A stretch of 64,000 nt of DNA from an uncultured Eubacterium sp. GTDB taxonomy: Bacteria; Bacillota; Clostridia; Oscillospirales; Acutalibacteraceae. Positions 59,673 through 64,000 of the stretch are shown here, one piece after another; position 1 is the first letter of the stretch; each line of letters opens with the position of its first letter. The translations under genes and the position numbers were made by a program. The stretch spans positions 1-64,000 of the forward strand of contig CALWID010000005.1 of NCBI GenBank assembly GCA_944380635.1, written 5' to 3'. The notes beneath the pieces were generated by a model. That model made no database searches. It saw only the letters and a program-made list of their open reading frames with translations, and was not told the origin of the DNA.

Positions 59673-62600
59673 ATGTTAAAAAGAAAAAAGAAAACGATGG
59701 ACGGTAATAACGCCGCTGCTCATGTTTCTTATGCGTTTACCGAAGTAGCAGCAATTTACCCCATCACTCCGTCATCCGTAATGGCGGAAGTAACGGATGT
59801 TCTTTCATCTCAGAACGCCAAAAACATTTTCGGCCAGAATGTAAGAGTTCAGGAAATGGAATCAGAAGGCGGCGCTGCCGGCGCTGTTCACGGCTCTCTT
59901 TCCGCAGGCGCTCTTACAACTACTTACACAGCGTCCCAGGGTCTTCTTCTTATGATTCCGAATATGTATAAGATTGCCGGCGAACTTCTTTCATCGGTTA
60001 TCCATGTATCCGCTCGCTGCGTATCATCTCACGCTCTTAATATTTTCGGCGACCATTCAGATATCTATGCCTGCCGCCAAACAGGTTATGCAATGCTTTG
60101 CTCAAATAACCCGCAGGAAGTTATGGACCTCGGCGCCGTAGCGCATCTTTCAACTCTTAAGAGTTCCGTTCCTTTCCTTCATTTCTTTGACGGTTTCCGT
60201 ACTTCCCACGAAATCCAGAAGATAGAAGTTTGGGATTATGACGACCTTAAAGATATGGTTGATATGGATGATGTTAAGCGCTTCAGAGAGCATGCTCTTA
60301 ATCCTGAGCATCCCACTCTTCGCGGCTCTGCCGAAAACTCTGATATATTCTTCCAGCACAGAGAGGCAAGCAATAAATATTATAATAACGCCGTTGAAAC
60401 CACTGTTATGTATATGAACATGGTTAATGAAAAAATCGGCACTGATTATAAACCGTTTAACTATTACGGCGCGCCGGATGCGGAAAATATTATTATCGCT
60501 ATGGGCTCTGTTTGCGATACTATCGCAGAAACAGTTGATTACCTCAATGCAAAGGGCGCCAAGACCGGTCTTGTAAAAGTACATCTTTACAGACCTTTCT
60601 CTGCAAAATATCTGCTTGATGTAATTCCGTCAACAGTAAAGAAGATTTCTGTTATAGACAGAACTAAAGAGCCCGGCTCAATCGGCGAGCCTCTTTACCT
60701 TGATGTTATCGCCGCGTTCAAAGGCTCTCAGTTTGAGACTACTCCTGTTTACCACGGCCGTTACGGACTCGGCTCAAAAGATACCGTTCCTGCTCATATC
60801 ATTGCAATCTACAATAATATGACATCAAATGAGCCTAAGGAAGTATTCACCGTCGGCATTACAGATGATGTTACAAATCTTTCTCTTGAAATAGGCGAGA
60901 ATGTTGATACAACTCCCGCAGGCACAACAAGTTGTAAATTCTGGGGTCTCGGCTCAGACGGCACAGTCGGCGCAAATAAAGACTCCATTAAGATTATCGG
61001 CGATAATACCGATAAATACGCTCAGGGCTATTTCTTCTATGATTCAAAGAAATCAGGCGGTATAACCGTATCTCACCTTCGTTTCGGAGACAGCCCTATC
61101 ACTTCAACTTATCTTATTAATAAGGCAAACTTTGTTGCCTGCCACTGCCCGTCATATGTAACAAAGTATGATATGGTTCAGGATCTTGTTCCCGGCGGCA
61201 CATTCCTTCTTAACTGCATTTGGTCTCCGGAGGAACTTGACGAGCACCTTCCCGCATCTATGAAGAGATATATCGCTAATAACGATATTAACTTCTACAT
61301 AATCAACGGTATCAAGATTGCAGAGGAAGTCGGCCTTGCGGGCAGAGCGTCAACTATTCTTCAGTCCGCTTTCTTCACTATCTCCGGAATCCTTCCTGTT
61401 GATAAGGCTATCGAACTTATGAAAGCAAAGGCAACAGCCAAATTCTCCAAAAAGGGCGATGCTGTTGTTGCCGCTAACCATCAGGGTATAGACAGAGGCT
61501 CAAAGGAAGTTATTAAAGTAGATGTTCCTGAAAGTTGGAAAACAGCCGTTGACGAGGAAAAAGAACTTGTTGTTAATACTGACCGTCCTGAAATGAAGAA
61601 ATTTGTTAAGGACATTCTTGATCCTGTTGACCATCAGAAAGGCGATTCAATCCCTGTTTCCAAGTTTGTTGATATGGCAGACGGCGTATATCCGCAGGGC
61701 TCATCAGCATTTGAAAAGCGCGGTATTGCAGTAGATGTTCCTGAATGGGAGCCTACCTCATGCGCTCAGTGCAACAGATGCGCAATGGTTTGCCCGCATG
61801 CTGTAATCCGTCCTGTTGCCCTTACGGCAGATGAACTTGCAGCCGCTCCCGCAAACACCAAAGCGGTTGATCTTAAAGTGCCTAAGGATTCAGGTCTTAA
61901 ATACGCAATCATTATTTCTACTCTGGACTGCACCGGTTGTGCTTCCTGCGCAAATGTTTGTCCTACAAAGTCGCTTACAATGAAGCCAATCGCTTCTCAG
62001 ATGGACAGCCAACCTGTATTTGACGCTCTTTGCGATACAGACCCGAAACCGGAAGTTGCTTCAGATAAAACTATCGTTTCAACACAGTATCTCAAGCCTT
62101 ATCTTGAGTTCTCCGGCGCTTGCGCAGGCTGCGGTGAAACTCCTTATGCAAAACTTGCCACACAACTTTACGGCGATAAGATGTATATTGCAAACGCAAC
62201 AGGATGTTCTTCAATCTGGGGCGGCTCGGCTCCTTCAACTCCTTATACCGTAGATAAGAACGGCAACGGCCCGGCATGGTCTAACTCATTGTTTGAAGAT
62301 AATGCTGAATTCGGTCTCGGTATGTTCCTTGCTCAGTCTCAGATTCGCGCAAGGCTTGCAAAAGACGCTCTTGCTCTTAAAGATACAAGCGTTGGTGATA
62401 AAGTACAGGCTTATCTTGATACATTTAATTCTACCCGCGGCAATGACGCTCCCGCAAAAGAACTTATTGCCGCTCTTGAAAGCACCGAGTTTGAGGGCGC
62501 TGAAAAAGAGGCTGCCAAGGACTTCCTTAAGGATAAGAGTTACGCGGCTAAGAAGAGCCAGTGGATATTCGGCGGCGACGGCTGGGCATATGATATAGGC

Positions 62601-63212
62601 TTTGGCGGACTTGACCATGTTCTTGCTCAGAATCAGGATGTAAATGTTCTTGTATTCGATACTGAAGTTTATTCTAATACAGGCGGTCAGGCTTCAAAGG
62701 CTACTCCTACGGGCGCAGTTGCTCAGTTTGCGGCTTCAGGTAAGATAACCAAGAAGAAAGACCTTGCCAAAATGCTTATGTCTTACGGTTATATCTATGT
62801 TGCTCAGGTTGCTATGGGCGCGGATTACAATCAGTGCCTTAAAGCGTTTAAAGAGGCAGAGGCTTATAACGGCCCTTCAATCATCATCTGCTATGCTCCA
62901 TGTATAAACCACGGTATTAAAATGCCGTTCAACCAGGCAGAGCAGAAGAAAGCAGTTGCTGCAGGTTACTGGAATCTGTTCAGATATAACCCGGCTCTTG
63001 CAGAAGAGGGCAAGAATCCGTTCAGCCTTGATTCAAAGGCTCCCACTTCGGATTATATTGAGTTCATCAACGGTGAAACTCGTTACTCTTCACTTAGAAG
63101 AAGTTTCCCCGAAAGAGCGGATAAGTTGTTCAATATCGCTGCTGATAACGCGGTTGCTAAGTACAACGATCTTCTTCGCACTGTTGAGTATTACGCTCCG
63201 AAAAAAGACTGA
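59673..63212 (+). CDS. nifJ: Pyruvate:ferredoxin (flavodoxin) oxidoreductase
   Basis: A 1179-residue single-chain PFOR that oxidises pyruvate to acetyl-CoA and CO2 and reduces ferredoxin, central to clostridial fermentation. Domain order: transketolase-like domain I opening TMDGNNAAAHVSYAFTEVAA and AIYPITPSSVMAE, domain II/III with GPGSIGEP-like KEPGSIGEPLYLD, a ferredoxin domain with two 4Fe-4S sites (CAQCNRCAMVCPHA and CTGCASCANVCPT), and the TPP domain (GGDGWAYDIGFGG, VLVFDTEVYSNTGGQ). A third cluster ligand set is seen in CAGCGETPYAKL. ATG 59673 follows AGGAGG with a long 12-base gap. Normal full length for the family. Confidence 0.96.
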   Translation: MLKRKKKTMDGNNAAAHVSYAFTEVAAIYPITPSSVMAEVTDVLSSQNAKNIFGQNVRVQEMESEGGAAGAVHGSLSAGALTTTYTASQGLLLMIPNMYKIAGELLSSVIHVSARCVSSHALNIFGDHSDIYACRQTGYAMLCSNNPQEVMDLGAVAHLSTLKSSVPFLHFFDGFRTSHEIQKIEVWDYDDLKDMVDMDDVKRFREHALNPEHPTLRGSAENSDIFFQHREASNKYYNNAVETTVMYMNMVNEKIGTDYKPFNYYGAPDAENIIIAMGSVCDTIAETVDYLNAKGAKTGLVKVHLYRPFSAKYLLDVIPSTVKKISVIDRTKEPGSIGEPLYLDVIAAFKGSQFETTPVYHGRYGLGSKDTVPAHIIAIYNNMTSNEPKEVFTVGITDDVTNLSLEIGENVDTTPAGTTSCKFWGLGSDGTVGANKDSIKIIGDNTDKYAQGYFFYDSKKSGGITVSHLRFGDSPITSTYLINKANFVACHCPSYVTKYDMVQDLVPGGTFLLNCIWSPEELDEHLPASMKRYIANNDINFYIINGIKIAEEVGLAGRASTILQSAFFTISGILPVDKAIELMKAKATAKFSKKGDAVVAANHQGIDRGSKEVIKVDVPESWKTAVDEEKELVVNTDRPEMKKFVKDILDPVDHQKGDSIPVSKFVDMADGVYPQGSSAFEKRGIAVDVPEWEPTSCAQCNRCAMVCPHAVIRPVALTADELAAAPANTKAVDLKVPKDSGLKYAIIISTLDCTGCASCANVCPTKSLTMKPIASQMDSQPVFDALCDTDPKPEVASDKTIVSTQYLKPYLEFSGACAGCGETPYAKLATQLYGDKMYIANATGCSSIWGGSAPSTPYTVDKNGNGPAWSNSLFEDNAEFGLGMFLAQSQIRARLAKDALALKDTSVGDKVQAYLDTFNSTRGNDAPAKELIAALESTEFEGAEKEAAKDFLKDKSYAAKKSQWIFGGDGWAYDIGFGGLDHVLAQNQDVNVLVFDTEVYSNTGGQASKATPTGAVAQFAASGKITKKKDLAKMLMSYGYIYVAQVAMGADYNQCLKAFKEAEAYNGPSIIICYAPCINHGIKMPFNQAEQKKAVAAGYWNLFRYNPALAEEGKNPFSLDSKAPTSDYIEFINGETRYSSLRRSFPERADKLFNIAADNAVAKYNDLLRTVEYYAPKKD

Positions 63213-63624
63213 TTCAGCAAATTGTATAAGAATTGACAATAATTCTCAGCCATTTGTTGAAATAATATGTTAAAATTAACGAAACGGGACTTCACAAGAA
63301 GCCCCGTTTTTGTTATAATTAAATATCATGATACAAAATAGCAATAACGCGGATTTACCTTTATCTGCGTTAATACTGCGCTTTATCAAACTGCCGGAAT
63401 CCATATTTGTATTAGGCCGTTAACGCTGTTCGTCAATTATGAACAGAATTTTCTTATTGCGCTTATGCTGTGCAAATGGATTAATCGGTATTTGGGTTAT
63501 GATTATATTTTATGTTGCCGCAAAACTTTTGCCGGTTAGGCAAAGGATATAAAATAATACTGCATATTAAAATACGGCATTGCCGAATTTTGCAATAATC
63601 AGGATTTAAAAAAGAGTGGTTTAT
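63213..63624. other. Non-coding region between nifJ and AraC-type gene
   Basis: No gene found in these 412 bases. A terminator lies at 63282-63311. Two further inverted repeats are AACGCGGAT/ATCTGCGTT (near 63347-63371) and CTGTTC/GAACAG (near 63425-63445); neither is followed by a T run. A GCCG-rich stretch lies near 63510-63540. I see no tRNA and no conserved RNA I can name. Confidence 0.5.
63282..63311 (+). terminator. Terminator after nifJ
   Basis: AAACGGG (63282-63288) pairs with CCCGTTT (63303-63309) with an inner CTTC/GAAG stem, then T run. Confidence 0.8.
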
Positions 63625-64000
63625 ATGTTTGAAAACCTAAAAAAAATATCTGTTCCTGTTCCCGGGGAGATAAGTAAAAAGCCGCTTTCTGTTAATTTGG
63701 TTGGGGAAACAATTTGCGATGAAAAATTTGACATCAGAAGGGAATGCAGCGACCTTATTTCTCTTGAATACATAGTTGACGGAAGCGGAACTCTTGAAAT
63801 AAACGGCCAAACCCTTAAACCGGAAAAAGGCGATGTTTTCTTTCTGCCTTTGGGAAGCCGTCATCATTATTATTCACAAAAGGAAAACGCTTGGCATAAG
63901 TACTTTATTTCTTTTTACGGAAAAATGGCTGACGCGCTTATAGAAAATTATCTGCCTGAAAATACTTATCTTTTTAAAGGCGCGTTTCTTGAAAAAAATT
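63625..64000 (+). CDS. AraC-family transcriptional regulator (3' partial)
   Basis: The frame is open to the window end, so only the N-terminal 125 residues are seen. They contain the cupin-like AraC ligand-binding domain: SLEYIVDGSGTLEINGQTLKP then KGDVFFLPLGSRHHYYS, with metal- or sugar-pocket histidines (HHYY). The AraC helix-turn-helix domain would follow beyond the window. It likely senses a sugar and controls a glycan-utilisation locus downstream. GAGTGG lies before the ATG at 63625. Confidence 0.75.
   Translation, partial: MFENLKKISVPVPGEISKKPLSVNLVGETICDEKFDIRRECSDLISLEYIVDGSGTLEINGQTLKPEKGDVFFLPLGSRHHYYSQKENAWHKYFISFYGKMADALIENYLPENTYLFKGAFLEKN

Noticed and set aside
63213..63624. 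A decayed gene between nifJ and the AraC-type regulator
   Set aside because: No frame with recognisable protein remnants was seen; called non-coding only.

Overview
The window comes from the chromosome of an anaerobic, spore-forming Clostridia, most likely a gut Oscillospirales/Ruminococcaceae relative. This is inferred from gene content, not from any marker comparison. The pointers are: sporulation and germination genes (cotJA, cotJB, ypeB, spoVAC, spoVAD, spoVAE); pyruvate:ferredoxin oxidoreductase; a radical-SAM anaerobic sulfatase-maturase-like enzyme; a secreted dockerin protein; many intracellular glycosidases; GatCAB-dependent amidation; and a ctsR-mcsA-mcsB-clpC heat-shock operon. Base composition looks moderate (about 40-45% GC by eye) and even, with AT-rich intergenic spacers. 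No IS element, prophage or CRISPR array was seen.

Layout. 1-6.3 kb: tail of an AgrC/GHKL sensor kinase, a GT8 glycosyltransferase with a TVP38-like membrane protein, an acyltransferase-like gene behind two palindromic operators, a GtrB/GtrA-like pair, and cotJA-cotJB. 6.5-9.5 kb: EndoA toxin, dUTPase, S21, AroQ, EF-P and an acidic zinc-ribbon protein. 9.5-12.6 kb: secreted dockerin protein, a repetitive small lipoprotein, and YpeB. 12.7-20.8 kb: proBA, a flippase, glycogen phosphorylase and a GH13 enzyme. 20.9-26 kb: aspS and gatCAB. 26-31.6 kb: lipoprotein serine hydrolase, DUF3737-like beta-helix protein, MATE transporter and GH13 alpha-glucosidase. 31.6-35.2 kb: a rearranged spoVA neighbourhood (spoVAD, a small membrane protein, a repeat/palindrome region, spoVAC on the other strand, a lone ABC ATPase, spoVAE) followed by an SCP2 protein. 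35.3-39.4 kb: GH3 glycosidase, an unknown protein, a YmfI-like reductase and a 43-residue Cys-rich membrane miniprotein. 39.4-44.4 kb: the CtsR regulon operon with clear CtsR operators. 44.5-51 kb: small membrane protein, hisC, rmuC, anSME-like radical SAM enzyme, metallophosphoesterase and MFS transporter. 51.2-59.3 kb: tRNA-Ala(CGC), tRNA-Arg(CCG), GH20 hexosaminidase with an M28 peptidase, YjbR-like protein, unknown acidic protein, aldose epimerase, NAD synthetase and a Ser/Gly-linker membrane protein. 59.4-64 kb: nifJ (PFOR) behind a structured leader, and the start of an AraC-type regulator that runs off the window.

How the genes work together. Glycogen phosphorylase, two GH13 enzymes, GH3, GH20, the aldose epimerase and PFOR describe intracellular processing of imported oligosaccharides and their fermentation through acetyl-CoA. 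EF-P (with Lys32) and the YmfI-like reductase suggest 5-aminopentanol-type EF-P modification. The most unusual regional feature is the scattered, partly inverted spoVA set. In two of its genes the Shine-Dalgarno lies in the 3' arm of a terminator-like hairpin directly before the start codon. I found no clearly new multi-gene system; the best leads are regulatory architecture and a few small proteins.
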